DNA of 64,000 nucleotides from Usnea hakonensis (Eukaryota > Ascomycota > Lecanoromycetes > Lecanorales > Parmeliaceae). The notes under the pieces are model-generated. The model searched no databases, was not told where the DNA came from, and was given only the letters and a program-made list of their open reading frames with translations. The number at the start of each line of letters is the position of its first letter. The first letter of the stretch is position 1. This document shows, piece after piece, positions 45,707 through 58,477 of the stretch. The position numbers and the translations under genes are program-made. The stretch spans positions 1-64,000 of the forward strand of contig BLJB01000290.1 in NCBI GenBank assembly GCA_013423325.1, given 5' to 3'.

Positions 45707-46048
45707 TGGTGAGTTTTGTACAACTCAATAGGTCAGTATAACAGAGGGCGACGGTAAAATAGAGCATAAGGAAACCGTGGTACCCACTCCCATCATGTAA
45801 CGGGTTCGCCGCCCACGGAGCGTTTGATACTAGGACTTTGAGCCCCAGTCATCCTTCATCCTCGTTCCTTTACTTCCCTTCACCATGCTTCTTCAGGGAT
45901 TTTCTGGCCAACAGCCAAAATCTGGCACTGGGAAACCACGAATCTGCTCCTCTTCCACCTTTCAATATCATCCCATCTCAGAGGGTCCCTACTCAAGAGA
46001 TCTGTGCTGTAAGGCAGTTTGGCTTCTGCTACTAGCAACTTTGATTCT
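45707..46048. terminator. Shared 3' region of convergent mccA and IVD
   Basis: 342 bp between two converging stop codons, so both polyadenylation regions lie here. No single poly(A) signal stands out. No gene. Confidence 0.4.
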
Positions 46049-47619
46049 TCACGTCCTCTCGTTGTACTCCTTGTTGAACGCCCTCCCGATAACAATTCTC
46101 CTTATCTCACTCGTTCCCGCTCCAATCTCATATAACTTTGCGTCCCTAAGTAGCCTCGCAGCTGGCATTTCGTTCATATAGCCCATACCTCCCATGAGCT
46201 GGATGGCATCAAGCGCGCACTCCGTTGCTCTCTCCGCCGCATATAAGATCGCACCAGCACAATCCTTGGTGTTTGGCGTGTTACTAGGATTAGAATGAGC
46301 GGAGTCCAGAGCAGCGGCGACAGAGTACGTGTAGGAGGATGAGGCGCGATATTTGGTGTACATGTCTGCGAGCTTTGCTTGGATGAGTTGGTTGTGTGCA
46401 ATCGGCTTGGAAAATTGGAGGCGGTTGTGAGCGTAGGGGAGCACTAGCGCCAAGGCGGAGGACATCAAGCTGCATCGACACGAAGTTAGAAGAGTGTATG
46501 AGAAAACCGAAAGGGTCCTAACCCTAGAGGTCCGGCGCTGAGAACCAGCCTTTCGATGTCTAACCCTTCCATCAATACTCTAACGCCATGATTCACCTGA
46601 CCAAGAACGTTCTCTTGAGGGACGAATACGTCCTCAAACATTAATTCCCCGGTATTAGACCCGCGCATACCAAGTTTGTCAAGCTTGCGAGCGCAGGAAA
46701 AGCCCTGGGCTGTGCTGTCGAGGATGAAAGCAGTAATGCCTTTGGAGCCTTTTTCGGGTTCTGTCTTTGCATAGACGACAATGTTATCGGCATCCGGTCC
46801 CTGAAAGACGTCTTAAGATCTGGTTTCTGCAAAGAGAATCGGATAGGCAAGGGTGAAAGCCCACATTTGTGATCCACATCTTGGAGCCGTTGAGCACCCA
46901 CCCTCCATTCGCCGCTTTCGCTGTTGTTTTCATACTAACAACATCAGAGCCGGCAGAATGTTCTGACATTGCCAACGCGCCAAGCTTCTGCCCTGATATC
47001 AAGCCAGGAAGGAATCTCTCTTTCTGGTCATGGTTGCCGTTCAGACACAGCTGATTAATGCAAAGCTGGGAGTGCGCGGCGTACGAAAGCCCGATGCTAC
47101 CTAATACTGTAAACATCACTATCACAGTCTGAATGGGACATTTCTGCACCTGATGCCTTGCTGATCTCTTCCATGACGATGCAGTGCGCCTGATAGCCCA
47201 TCGCTAGGCCTCCATAATCTTCATCTGCGGTGATACCCAGAAATCTTCACAACAATTAACTTCGGCGCAATGTAAAGAATCTGAACACATCATACCCTGC
47301 CTCCCCGAATTTTCTCCACATGTATGAAGGGAACTCATTCTCGCGGTCTGTTCTTGCAGCAACCTCTTCGGGTATTTCTCGTCCTAGATACTGGTTAAGA
47401 GGCCATGAATCGCAGCGAGTAGCGTCATGGCTCACGAATGAACTCCTGCACACGATCTCTTAATTCCGTAAGGTCATCAGCAGTAGGAGGTAAGAAACCT
47501 CTAGGGTGTTTAGTTGAGGCAGCACGCTGGGCCGCTATGTGGAGTGGCCTTGGCCTGGAACGGCCGAGGTGACGAATGGTGTCGGTGATGATGATGCGTG
47601 AAGTTTGAATAGTCGACAT
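46049..47619 (-). CDS. ivdA: Isovaleryl-CoA dehydrogenase
   Basis: Mitochondrial FAD enzyme for step 3 of leucine breakdown; its product is the substrate of the carboxylase encoded next door. Six exons (47619..47436, 47383..47296, 47244..47150, 47100..46865, 46800..46523, 46469..46049) close in frame to 433 aa. The N-terminus (MSTIQTSRIIITDTIRHLGR and on) is a presequence. Acyl-CoA dehydrogenase signatures are ALAMSEHSAGSDVVSMKTTA, GSKMWITNGPDADN, the CDAxQ-like ALDAIQLMGGMGYMNE, and LRDAKLYEIGAGTSEIRR. An in-frame ATG at 47640 would add seven residues. Confidence 0.94.
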
Positions 47620-48726
47620 GCTATGATAAATTGTCATCATATGCCGTCATACTAGAGTACCCATGATCCGGTGGGTTTGGGTCAAAAGAATAATTGTAGG
47701 ATGTATATAGCAAGAGTTGTCGATGCTCTCGGCTGGAGGCGGCATTTCACGGACTTTGAATGACGCTTCAAGTCGGACATAGACCCTTGGAATGAGTAAG
47801 GTACCCAAGAATGTCTTTGTCTATATCAGCCCATGCAAACGCAACATATGCGAGTGTCCGTCCCTCTTAGTCATGGTATCGACGAATTCTCCTCCCTGAT
47901 GCGTGACACCTTCTGTCTATCGGGATGGGAAAAGGGAAAATGATGAGGCACGAGCGATGAGCGGAGAAAGGTAAAATTTGGGCACTTGAAGAGGGAGGGA
48001 GCAAGATAAGAAACTGTAGATTGGAGTGCTCATTGATTGAAAGCGTTGAATTGAGGGTTTTGGAAAGCTTCTTCGTACCTTAGGTGATTGTGATACACCA
48101 AACAATCTAGCAGGAAGGAAAAGAAGTGAATAATAATTACTCTACATTATTGAAAGACCAAGACCAAAAACTAAAGATTGTACTCCGTACCTTACTTTAG
48201 CACATGATTTGTAGCTAAGGTGCCCATCCAAACTCGTACTACTCCAAAAGATACTCCTCCATCTTCCATTGCCAAGCACACTGCACCATTTTAAATGCGA
48301 GAATACGTACTCCTCGTGCAGTCTTCTACCGCTACTTCTTCGCGCCCTCAACTCGACTTGCGCAATGCCCGACTTACCCACCCGGTCCATATCGGAATTT
48401 CTTCCTCTAGAGGGGTGATATATTCCTTCTGGCGTTGCTTGAAAGATGCCTCACAGGGAAGCCCATCGAATGGGCGCCCTCTTGCTATGTCAGATGGGAA
48501 TGTTTAATGAGACCGATGATCAATCTCCACATGCCTGGATTTAGGAAGAAGAATGTATCGTAATCAAATATACCTCAACGTGCAGCAACGAGTTACAAGT
48601 AAAATGATCCCACGTTGCAAAAATCTTCCATATTTCCTACTTGCGGAGGTACATCTATCAAAAATCCGGTTTTGTCCAGCAGCTATGCCGCAGTCAATGG
48701 AGCCCCTGCATCCCCTGAGTCTGCTT
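47620..48726. other. Long intergenic region
   Basis: 1.1 kb with the IVD promoter. It has the string CCGTACCTTACTTTAG at 48186-48201, part of the dispersed arm motif. No gene is recognised; short ORFs are unconvincing. Confidence 0.5.
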
Positions 48727-49421
48727 TTACTCCGAATCGCCTTTCACTTCTTCTAAATCATCCTCCTTTGGAACAGTCGAACCCTTGGCAGCCTTTGCTG
48801 ATGCAGCGGGTCCACTTGACTTGACTGTTGCTCCGGCCCCTTCGGCGTCATTCGCGCTGTCGCCCTCGCCGTCTTCGTCCTCATCATCATCCACAGGAAC
48901 GGCTTCCTCCCCAGAGGCTCCTTCCGGTTCCTCCTCCTCTTCCTCCTCCTCCTCCTCCTCATCGCTCACTACCTCAGGGGCGTCCTTGTTGGAAGCGGGA
49001 GCTGTCTTGCGCTTCTTGGCAGCTGGGGGGGCTGTGAGACATGTGTCAATATGAGTGTTGCCGGAGATATAAGCGAATCATCGTATGAGTACCTTCAGCA
49101 GCTCCTTCATCTTCTTCTTCCTCCTCAGAAGAAACTTCGTCTTCAGCAGCGTCGGACGCATCAGATTCCTCATATCTGAGCGCTGGAGGTCAGCGGGAGT
49201 TCTGCATTGAAAGCGAAGAGTTCAAAGATTGTGTAAACCCAAGTCGAGGGTAAGAGACAAGACAACAGAGTCGTCAATTGACTGTTGTTTGGGTATGCAA
49301 GTGCTGTTGGGAGAGAATGGCGTCAAGAAGGCTTGTCTTACTCTTCTTCCTCGTCGCTTTCATCGCTTGGAAGTGCTTGGAGTTGGTCCTCTTCCTCCTG
49401 CTTTCTCTTTCTTGTAGACAT
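48727..49421 (-). CDS. Acidic low-complexity nuclear protein
   Basis: Exons 49421..49342, 49175..49093 and 49031..48727 close in frame to 155 aa. It opens MSTRKRKQEEEDQLQALPSD, has Glu/Asp runs, a basic nuclear-localisation-like patch AAKKRKTA and a block of 11 consecutive Glu. The C-terminal third is Ala/Ser-rich and acidic. Short acidic proteins of this kind often chaperone histones (Chz1-type), but no Chz motif is certain. The conserved start and matched splice phases support a real gene; function is unknown. Confidence 0.65.
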
Positions 49422-50098
49422 TGAGGATAGAGATTGATAATTGGTGGTGGAATTATAGGAGGGGGGGGGAGAAGGAATGGATGTAAAAGGATAGGAGAAG
49501 GATGAAGAAGAAGGGAGAGCTCTGGGAAATAATGGGAAAATAATGATGGAAGAGCTGAAAGCTGAAGCCTCGCCGGGGAAATCGGTCTCTCACTCCACAA
49601 ACCCGACCTAGACCCTGAAGCTAGCTGGGATTAGCGATAGTAAGCGAGCCAATGATGAATTTGTCATTTCCCTTGCATAACTCTAATGCACGGAGTACAT
49701 ACCTACGTAGTTTACATTTGGTGCACCGAATACCGATTAGCAAATTGCAAGATCAGATGTCAGATTGTGAGATGTAGATTTATTTGATATAATACAACCA
49801 AGTTTGTACCGTAATTTATAAGGTCATTTTTAATCAGCTAACTTGATTGGACAACATGAGTCACAACTTCACGAGCACCTAAATGTTCCACATACATGAG
49901 TAAATCCATCTCTAAATCTCGGCCAAAGTTGTAAGAGGATCAAAACATCAGCACTGTCAAGTATGAATGTATGAATGATTGCTTCTTGCTTGATTCCCTA
50001 TTTTCTACTTTGCTCTTCATGAACCCCTTTCACCGGCTTTTCATTAATCAAGATGCCTCATTTGAGCAGGACAATGACGTTACAACGGCTTCACATCT
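49422..50098. other. Intergenic region
   Basis: 677 bp between the acidic-protein gene and the PhoD gene, AT-rich in the right half. It includes a GCACGGAGTACATACC string near 49689. No gene is seen. Confidence 0.45.
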
Positions 50099-52617
50099 TC
50101 ATATATCCTCCACTGGATCGTTGGATATGAAGTATACTCCGGTCTCTGTATTGTTGGTCGAATTTGTTTGCACCGTTTTGCCCAGCTTCAACGCACCATT
50201 CTCCACTACGCCACCACCAGGGCTAGGATTTCTCTGTAGGGCATTGGCTCCGCTCAGTACGGTAAAATTGGCGAGGCTTATTTCATCGGGATTGCGATTG
50301 ACAATCGTGGGCATCCCAAAGTAATTTGCCTTCACCGACTCGTGGCTAATTTGCAGCTCAAAGTAGCCGCGGTAGTAAAGCTCTGACCATTGCAACTCAC
50401 GGTTGTATTGGACTAGAGCGTTGCTCGCATTGTTGGCTTTCGCTAAAGTGATGTTTTGGCCATAGGGTGATGGCGACGAAACCGCTGTTCCAGCAAATTC
50501 GACTCCGATGCTGCCATTCCCTGTTGTCGGATCGTACGGGTGTTCATCAAGCCAGATAAGGTCAGTTGCCCAATTCGCATGGCTGTCGCCCGATATGACG
50601 ATATTGTTGCCGATGTTGTTGTCGTACAGAGTCTGAAATGTTCTGTTTCTATTCGATTGGTAACCGTCCTAGCAATCCTCTAGATCAGCATGGCTACTAG
50701 GAGCTAAGAAACGAATGAGTAGGCAGATTGAGCGATGCTGCGTCAACGAGGGTATGAACAGTTGGTGACTTCACCTACCCAGGCATCATAATCAAGTGGA
50801 TCTACGTTTCCGTATGCGATGGACTCGTTAATCCGGGAGAAAACGGTTTGCGATCCAATGACTCGCCATGTCGCAGCCCTTTGTGCCGAAGACTTGAGCT
50901 GGCTGAAGAACCAATTTTCCTGGCGACTGCCCATCATTGAGCGGCCTGCGTCATTAGAGATCTGGTGAATGTAATGCGTATTCCAGTACAGATCGGTAAT
51001 GGACCTATCGTAATGACGAGTATCTAGCATGATAAGGTCAAGCAGTGTGCCAATAGAAAAACTTCTCCAGATCCGCAAGTTGTCGTCCATCTCCACTTGG
51101 CGAATTGGCATCCACTCAAAGTAAGCTCGAACAGCGTTCATCTTTCGCTGGTCAACACTGACTCCACCATCCCCAATGAAAGAGGCCTCAGTGTTGTTCA
51201 ACTCTAGTAGGGGTTGTAGAGTCAGAATGGCATATCCAAGAAACGGATTGGATATGTACGTACCTGAAGAGCCATCGCGATAAGTATTATCAGCGACCTC
51301 ATGATCGTCCCATACTGGAATCCAGGGGAAGACTTGGTGACTGAGAAGGAGATCAAGGTCGGTCCTGTATGTGGCTATTCGCTTTCGGTAGTCATAAAGC
51401 GTGAAGATCGTCCGATCTGGAAGGGGTATGCGTCCTAATAAGATTAGAGATATCTGGACCTCGAGTCCACTCCATTGAATATACCAATGCTCTGGCCCCA
51501 TCCATAGTCACCATTCTTATACTCGTATATATAGTCACCAAGATGAATTACGTAGTCAACCGAGTCCTTTCGAGCTACAAGCTTGAGGCATCAATTGGCT
51601 GATCGACAAAAAAGGGAAGAATCCTACCTGGGTTGCCAAACGCATTGAAAAAACCAAAGGGGAAATTTGAGCATGCTGCGTAAGGCAATCCGAGTCAGCA
51701 TTCTTTTTCAGAAAGGAAACACGCTCTCTACAGTCTTGACGAAGTAAACAATAGTCTCAATGCTGGAAGTTTGATCGCAACTCGGCTTCTCATTTCGACG
51801 AAATAATGAATTGCGCGAATAGAGACTCACAATACACTGCTAGACCAATCTTGGTCACCAAGTCATTGGGTGCGGGTGTGGTCTTAGTACGTCCAATGGG
51901 GCTGGTAACGTTGGAGCCGCAGACACTGAACTGGTAGTAATACTGAGTGTACGGGTTGAGATTCTGGGCTTCGATCTGATCCTATCAATCATTCTGTCTC
52001 TAGCAAGCAAGCAGGAATCTCATACCTTTAGGGTATAGTCGACATCGGAGCTGGTATATGCCATGCCAGAGTCCACAACTTTGCTGAAGGCATTGTCTGA
52101 TGCTACCTTGTAGCTGACACAGATGGGAGCGGTGGATGGCGGAGAAGCCTCGCTCGCGTTGTATATCGGCACTGGGTTATACAAAGGCACATAACCGGAG
52201 ACAGTTGAATTGTCATTTACATCGTCCTGGAGGGGAGCGCATCTCGTCCATATGATGACACTATTAGGAAAAGGGTCCCCTGCAAACAGAGTCAATACAT
52301 ATCGTGAAATCCAAGGCTGGACAAAGCGATACCTGATGCCACGCCGTGTGTAAAGTTCAAAGCTGCCGGACTGTAGGGAGAAGAACCATTGTTTCGTTTG
52401 TTGACCTATAAGTAGGGTTAGGGCTTATTGGCATGCCTTACCTTGGATTTCAAGGTATGGTAGCAAGGAATCTATGCCTCATGCATCGTACTCGTACCTT
52501 GTGAATGGAGACGCCGAGGCCGGGATGATTGTGAGAGGGACTCCGGTAATTGATATTGGAGGCGTAGCTGGCTACAGCAACGCCCACGAAGAGAAGGGTG
52601 GTCAGGAGCTGAATCAT
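50099..52617 (-). CDS. Secreted PhoD-like phosphatase/phosphodiesterase
   Basis: The start at 52617 gives a signal peptide (MIQLLTTLLFVGVAVASYAS). About eight exons follow. I could fix the first (52617..52498) and the main catalytic ones but not every boundary. PhoD family marks: FTHGVASGDPFPNSVIIWTR, the N-terminal beta domain with TSSDVDYTLKV, VIHLGDYIYEYKNGDYGWG, the metal site VWDDHEVADNTYRD, NAVRAYFEWMPIRQ, MLDTRHYDRS, IGSQTVFSR, and VISGDSHANWATDLIW. The C-terminal beta part ends DPVEDI. Bacterial PhoD is a Ca/Fe alkaline phosphatase. Fungal homologues are probably extracellular phosphate scavengers or act on cell-wall substrates. Confidence 0.88.
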
Positions 52618-53703
52618 GCTGCCAAAACTGAGGGGGTATTCTAAGTACTACTTGTTGATCCTTGACCTTTGAGCTTTGAATGGACAAGTTTGATACATGT
52701 CCCAGTTCATGTCCTCCGAGCTCCTTATATCACTTTTCCGGGGCTTCAATCTGTGTTTCCTTTTTTTTGATTCGTCATTTTGACGGCAGCAGAACCTGCC
52801 AATGGCAAGCTATAAAACTCGCATGTTGAATGTCAAATTGCCTACGACCTTCCTTTTTCAGACGGATCAATACAGGCATTATATAAAGGAAAGACTGAGC
52901 TCTCCTTCACATACACACGTGCATGCGAGTTTCTATTGATTGGGTGATTGAATCCTGCCTTGCCTTAGTGCCTCAAATTTTAGCCTCTACTTCCCTCGTT
53001 CGGTGGGATCCTCTCTTGGCATGGGATTGGAATTTGGATTTGGATTTGGATTTGGATACCACCTCACTCATATACGTACCTTAGTACATAAGGTACTTAG
53101 CATAACGCAGGGCATACAGCCATCAACATAGAGTTGGGCACATGCAACGATCCACACCACTTCATGATACATCATCATGCGCACCGTAGGAAAGCAAAGA
53201 ATGGGTAAATCTTATGAAAGTAAGTATTGTAATAACGGATTAGAAATAGGATTACTAGCTATAATCAACTAGACCCTTTTGCAAGGTCATGGATCCCATA
53301 TCTGAACGTCCATCCAGCACCAGTCTTGGTTGCTGCCATTGATCGACGTTGCCTCTACCATACCCTTCCGATGTTTCATCGAAAGAAATTGCTCCAAAGC
53401 CATCCCTCATCTTTTGGCCATACCCTGTCTGCAAGAATGTCGAAAGCGTTCGAATTCAATTGGGTATCTTGGAATATGCTGCATACTGTGCGCCAGATGC
53501 ACGATATGCTTGCTACACACAAAGAAGATACTTGACCATCGGCTACGCGAAATTGAAGGTCATGAGCATGAGGACAAGACCAGTCGACGACAACCAGATG
53601 CACTTGTGGCACCATCTTTTCGAGCCTGGGCAGTGTATCTCCTCTCATCACCAACATAGCCATGCTCAGTCGGCGACCTTCGTCGTTCATCTACAGGTGC
53701 TGT
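52618..53703. other. Intergenic region with TTTGGA tandem repeat
   Basis: 1.1 kb with the PhoD-like promoter and the RED1-like 3' flank. It holds four perfect TTTGGA units at 53033-53056 and the palindrome-like GTACCTTAGTACATAAGGTAC-type string near 53075-53096. A minus-strand ORF at 53690..53376 is not supported by family resemblance. Confidence 0.5.
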
Positions 53704-56700
53704 TTACAGAGGTAAGATCTTGGAGCGGTCTCCAAGGAATTTCGCACGGTATGCGGTTATTTCTCCTGCCACGATGTTGAAATCTCGAATCTTCCGGGAG
53801 CGAATGTCGTGAATGACCTTTCTTAAGCCATCGCCGAATTCATCATTACCAAGTTTATCAGGCGAGGCGCCGTTGTCAGGTTTAGCTCCCAGATCAACTA
53901 GGATCTTGTCATCTGTAGAAGTGGTAAATCGTAAGTCAGCTTGCAACCCTTGTGGAAATGGTGAAACAAATGACGAAGCACAGAAGAGTACTATTACAGA
54001 GCAGCGGAATTATGCACGCAATCAAGCCTCAATCAACGCACCACTCAAACCAATGCTCCTCAAATGTTGGTTCTGGCAAGAATCGTCGTTGCATACTCCA
54101 TTCAATTCGTAAAGACAAAGCGGGATGTTAGGATCGATCGTATGACTATAAGTCAACGATCGGAACCCATTGGAAACCTCCTCGAGATAACGGGGGTGAT
54201 ATCGAAACGACTTAAATTGCTTCAAAGGACTTTCGTATGTGGTAAAATGTCCTGCTCTGCGGTTCGATCCAAGGACGTGCTTCTAGTCTGTTTCAGCGAG
54301 CATCGGTGGCGAAGGACGATAGATTCAAGTGGGAGAGACCTAGCTCTATTTGTAATGACATTGAGACTTACCTCTTGATGAATTGTTGGTTTTGACTGAG
54401 AGCTCGTAGGCGCAACGTTATCATTAGTATCGACATCGGGTGGAGAGAAGGATTTGTCTGATTCGACGCTCGACATCCGAAGTGGCTGCGATTCCTCTTC
54501 CCCCAATAGTGCTGGCTCAGGCGGCTCATAATCATCGGGGTCACTAGCGTTAGCTGGAAATGGACTGCGGGATGCTGACTGCTGTGATCGCTCTGTGTCC
54601 GCCTTGTCAGCATTGGCGGTGGACGATGGACCATCCGAAGTTGGCCTTTCAATGAGCTCAGCAGCCTGATCAGCAGGAGGTCGGTTTTGCGTTATGGTTA
54701 TTAAATCGTCCTTCGCTGATTGAAGATCCTGGTTCAAGACAGCATGAAGATCTGGCCCTTGTCGTTGCTTTATGTCTATTTCATTGGGTGGCTCATAATT
54801 CTCGTCGTCGCCGTCGCCCGTAAAACTTAAAATGTCCTGGTCTTCAGTCAAGGGTTTCGGGCTATAAAGCGAGAGCTCGGCTTCTTCGACATCGCTACGA
54901 GATATGTCCATGGTGTCTTCTTCGACTTCTCCAAGTGACATCCGATCGTCTGCAGCGTGCGTTGAAGACTCTTTGTCTTGAATCGCTCTTCCATTCGCAG
55001 CAGCGTCCAAAGGCTGTGTTGGATCCGAGTCAATCGTGTTGGGAATCATCTCAACTGACGTTGTAGATTCTCTTAGAACTAAGAAAAGAGAGCCCCAATT
55101 AATCGAGTTTGTTCTGAACATTTCGACGGCTTTGATAAGTAGGCGCACTTACCTGAGACTCGTTCTGTACTCGGTGAATACTTTGATACGTCAGCCACGT
55201 CACGAGAATCGGGATCTGTGGGTCCAGCCAGCGCCTCCCTAGACCGCGATGCGCTGTTCAATTCTTCAATGAGGCCTTGCCTCCCTTCAATTCCTTTCTG
55301 CAGTTCCGTTTCTAGGACTGCTATTTCCTTTCGTAGAGACTCAAGCCTCTCCCTTGTCTTTTCTACTTCGGCATCAAGCAGTGGCAATCCCAATTCTATT
55401 TCGGACTTTCGAGCCTGCCATTGTTCGTCAAGGAATTTTTTTCGTTCTTGCTCTTGGAGTGGATGGTCTACTTCATATGGCCGAGAGAGTCCTGTGTCTC
55501 CGCGCGCTGGCTGAGTCTGGCTTTCTTTCAAGCGTAGCTGTTCCTCATCTTGAACCCGCTGCTGCTCTTCTCCAAATGGCGGCCCATCTTCCAAAAAATT
55601 CGACGAATCCTCGGCTTGTGGATTTGGCTCTCTTTCTTCTCGTGCAAGCGAGTCGTTCGCCGTGGCAGCTCGAATTATTTCTGCAGCCAAGGAACGCTCG
55701 ACCTCGGCCTTTGCTAGTTCGACTTCCTCTAGTTGTCGCTCTGCATTTAACTGCTCTGCTGCTGCGGAGTCGTTTCCCTCCGCAAGGGCAACAGAAGATT
55801 TTCTGTTCTTATCACGTGCGGTATCGCCGATCTGGGACTCTGAGACACTCAACGGCACATCGGAGGTGCCATTGATATGTTGTAAGGCTTCATCTGGAGT
55901 TGGTGAAAACTGGTCGCGGCTAGAGGTTCTAGGACTATGGGAGCGGCTTGTATTCTGCTTTGCCTTGATAGCTATACGCTGCTCGAGCTCAGCGATCTTG
56001 CGATTCATAAGTTCAATCTCCATTTCCTTCGATTTCAGGCCTTTGAGGTCACCGCTCGGCCCGAACACCTGTGCAGCAGGAGGTGTCATAATTGCTTTTG
56101 TCCGTGGCGAGAAATCATCCTGTGGAACCAGGCTCTTGCCTGGCATCTCTTTGCCATTGCCCGAAGCCTTGGCTTGAGACGCTGTTGGTAGAGTATTTCG
56201 ACGGTCGGAGAGATCTACAACTAGGGATTCCTCTCCGGAGCTACTATTGCTAAGCTCATCGTCGCTAATGTCTATAATGAGACTGGTGGTCTCTTGCTGT
56301 CCTAACGGTCTCTTTACCCTGGTGGAAGGTGAATCAATGAAGTCAGAAGCTTTCTGGCGCTTTCGACTGGACGAGGTTGTTGTCGCGATGTTCTCTGACG
56401 GCGCAATTTTCAGATCAAAGGGGGTTTCGGGGAATTGCGTCTTATTCGCCGTTGAGGGCTTAGCGGAGATTGCAGCTTGTAGAGGCTGGCTTTCCTGTAA
56501 CGAACCGAAGGTGGCGATACCGACTCTCCGCGGTGAGACTTCCGAGGTCTCGTTTGGGAGAGGCTGGGATTTATCGACAGGTTCTGGAGCATCTAATGTC
56601 ATAAACAGTCCTGGGATACTGAAAGGGGGCTTCTGGCTTGCTGGGGAAAAGTAAGAGCTTTGGCGGCTGAGTAAGGGACGTGGAGTCGGGACCGAGCTTT

Positions 56701-58477
56701 CAACCGGATTGTTGGGAAAACTTTTAGCTGGAGACTGCTTGATGTCTCTCGGTGCATCGTTGCTGGTGGCTGATCGAATCTGCTGCTGAGTGTTCTCACG
56801 AAGTTTGAGTGCCTCAATTTTCTGACGTGCTAGATCTGTCTGAGCTTTTCTTTTCGCTTCTACATCGGAATCTTTCTTTTGAGTGCCCCGTGCGATATCG
56901 GCCGATTCACTGAGTGCCTGCTGGACTGCAGTAGGACCACTAGCTGCGGCCGTAGCTGATGATGGGACTTGAGCGGATGCTCTCAAGTCTGTGATAGTGG
57001 ATATTTTAGACGGCGCAGGGGTAGGCGCGCTGAGGGCCGGCTTGCCTGCCTTAGCTGCCAGCATTCGGGCAATGTATTCTTTGCGATCGAGTATTCTGGT
57101 CTCGCCAGCTTTGATCCCGGGAGCTTTACCAAGGGCATTCAGGGTTGAGGGTTTCGACGATTTCGCGAGACTGACTTGATTTTGCACTGTTTTTGCCTCT
57201 TCCTTAGCTGCAGCATTGGCCGGCTGATCATCAAGCTTGCCTTGATCGTTGACCATATGTGGAACTTCGTCATTACGGAGGACATCACCATTAAGGTCTT
57301 TCTGTGGTAATATGGGATGCTCGTCGCGAATGCTACTTGGTTTGCTTTCTGTTGGCACGTCCGTGGCGACAAACGGTGGTTCCACGATTTTTGGCTGCAG
57401 TGCATTCGACGAAGCTGTGACTGGTATTCCCAAATTGGTGTAAAGTTTCCGGAGTACATCTGGATTCAAGCCTGCATTGACAATTCGGTCAAAGTCAAAT
57501 CCATGCGAATGTAAGTCTAGTAGTGCTGTTTTCGCATCCCCCAATTTTTGATCTACCAGATTTAGACTTGCCTTCTCGGATTCCTGTGTAGCGGTGTCCG
57601 TTGATAATGGTTGCTGGGTTGACGTTTTTTCTGCTGTCCGCGTAGTCAGAGGATGATCTAAGTTACCGACAAAGCCGTTTCGAGAGGAAGATGTAAGCTG
57701 TTGTGATGCAGGGGAAGCCCGGGAATCAGGCGCGGCAAGCGAACCTGAAGCAAGGAAATCATTAATTTGCTCAGACATGGCGATCGCGTTGGGCCGCACG
57801 ACGTTACCTTGGTTTAGCCCCGGAAGCGGTTTGTTTGGAACTTTCGTTACACGATGACCTTCCGCAGAGCCTTTGATCTCAAGCCATTTGTGTTGTGACA
57901 TTCCTGAAGAGGTCGTTGTACTTGCTCTTGATTGACCGATTGGTCTGTCGACTTCGACTTCGCCATCGTCGAGTTCACCGTCTTCCAACTCAGATAACGC
58001 AGGTGGAACGTTAGCAGAAGCCCCATCCCTCGTACTTTGGACTTCTATAGTGACATTGGGATCTGAGAGGGCAGGCCTAGATTTGGAAGGAGGTTTCGAT
58101 TTCGTGGAAGGTTGAGTGAAGTGCTGATTTTCATAGGAAGTAGAGCCATGCGCAAACGACATTGGAGGCAGGAACGTGGATTGAAAGGCACCATGCTGGA
58201 GCTGCCCACCAAAAGGTAGGTGTAGGCCTCCATTCCTTTCAGATCCGGGACTCGGTGTCACATCTTGAGCATTCGAACGAAACGAATGGCTATTTGCATT
58301 TGTCTGTGGTACTATAGGCATTCCATTCAGTTGACCCTGACTATACACGTAAGGACTGTTCTGATAAGGATACGAATATTGAGGCAACATAGGATCATAG
58401 CTGGTAAAGGTTTGTTCCACTTGAGGATTAGGGTTGAAAGGAGTTCCAAAAGTAGGTTGAGGAGGATATCCCGACAT
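53704..58477 (-). CDS. RED1-like zinc-finger protein (zf-C3H1)
   Basis: Four exons (58477..55153, 55078..54372, 54282..54045, 53912..53704) close in frame to 1492 aa. The N-terminus is long and disordered with Tyr/Pro/Gln and an acidic ELEDGELDDGEVEV block near 160. A coiled coil lies at about 1000-1090. The C-terminus has YESPLKQFKSFRYHPRYLEE followed by the C-x7-C-x4-C-x3-H finger CLYELNGVCNDDSC then QNQH, and the DDKILVDLG segment. This order matches S. pombe Red1 and human ZFC3H1, scaffold of the nuclear RNA-degradation complex (MTREC/PAXT). Role inferred from family. Divergent from myosin II. Confidence 0.85.

Noticed and set aside
48785..49054. Plus-strand Ser-rich ORF over the acidic gene
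   Set aside because: Complement of the Glu/Asp-coding CTC/TCC repeats; the minus-strand model has start, introns and matched phases.
53376..53690. 104-codon minus-strand ORF after the RED1-like stop
   Set aside because: Sits in the 3' flank, no recognisable domain, and overlapping open frames on the other strand look equally random.
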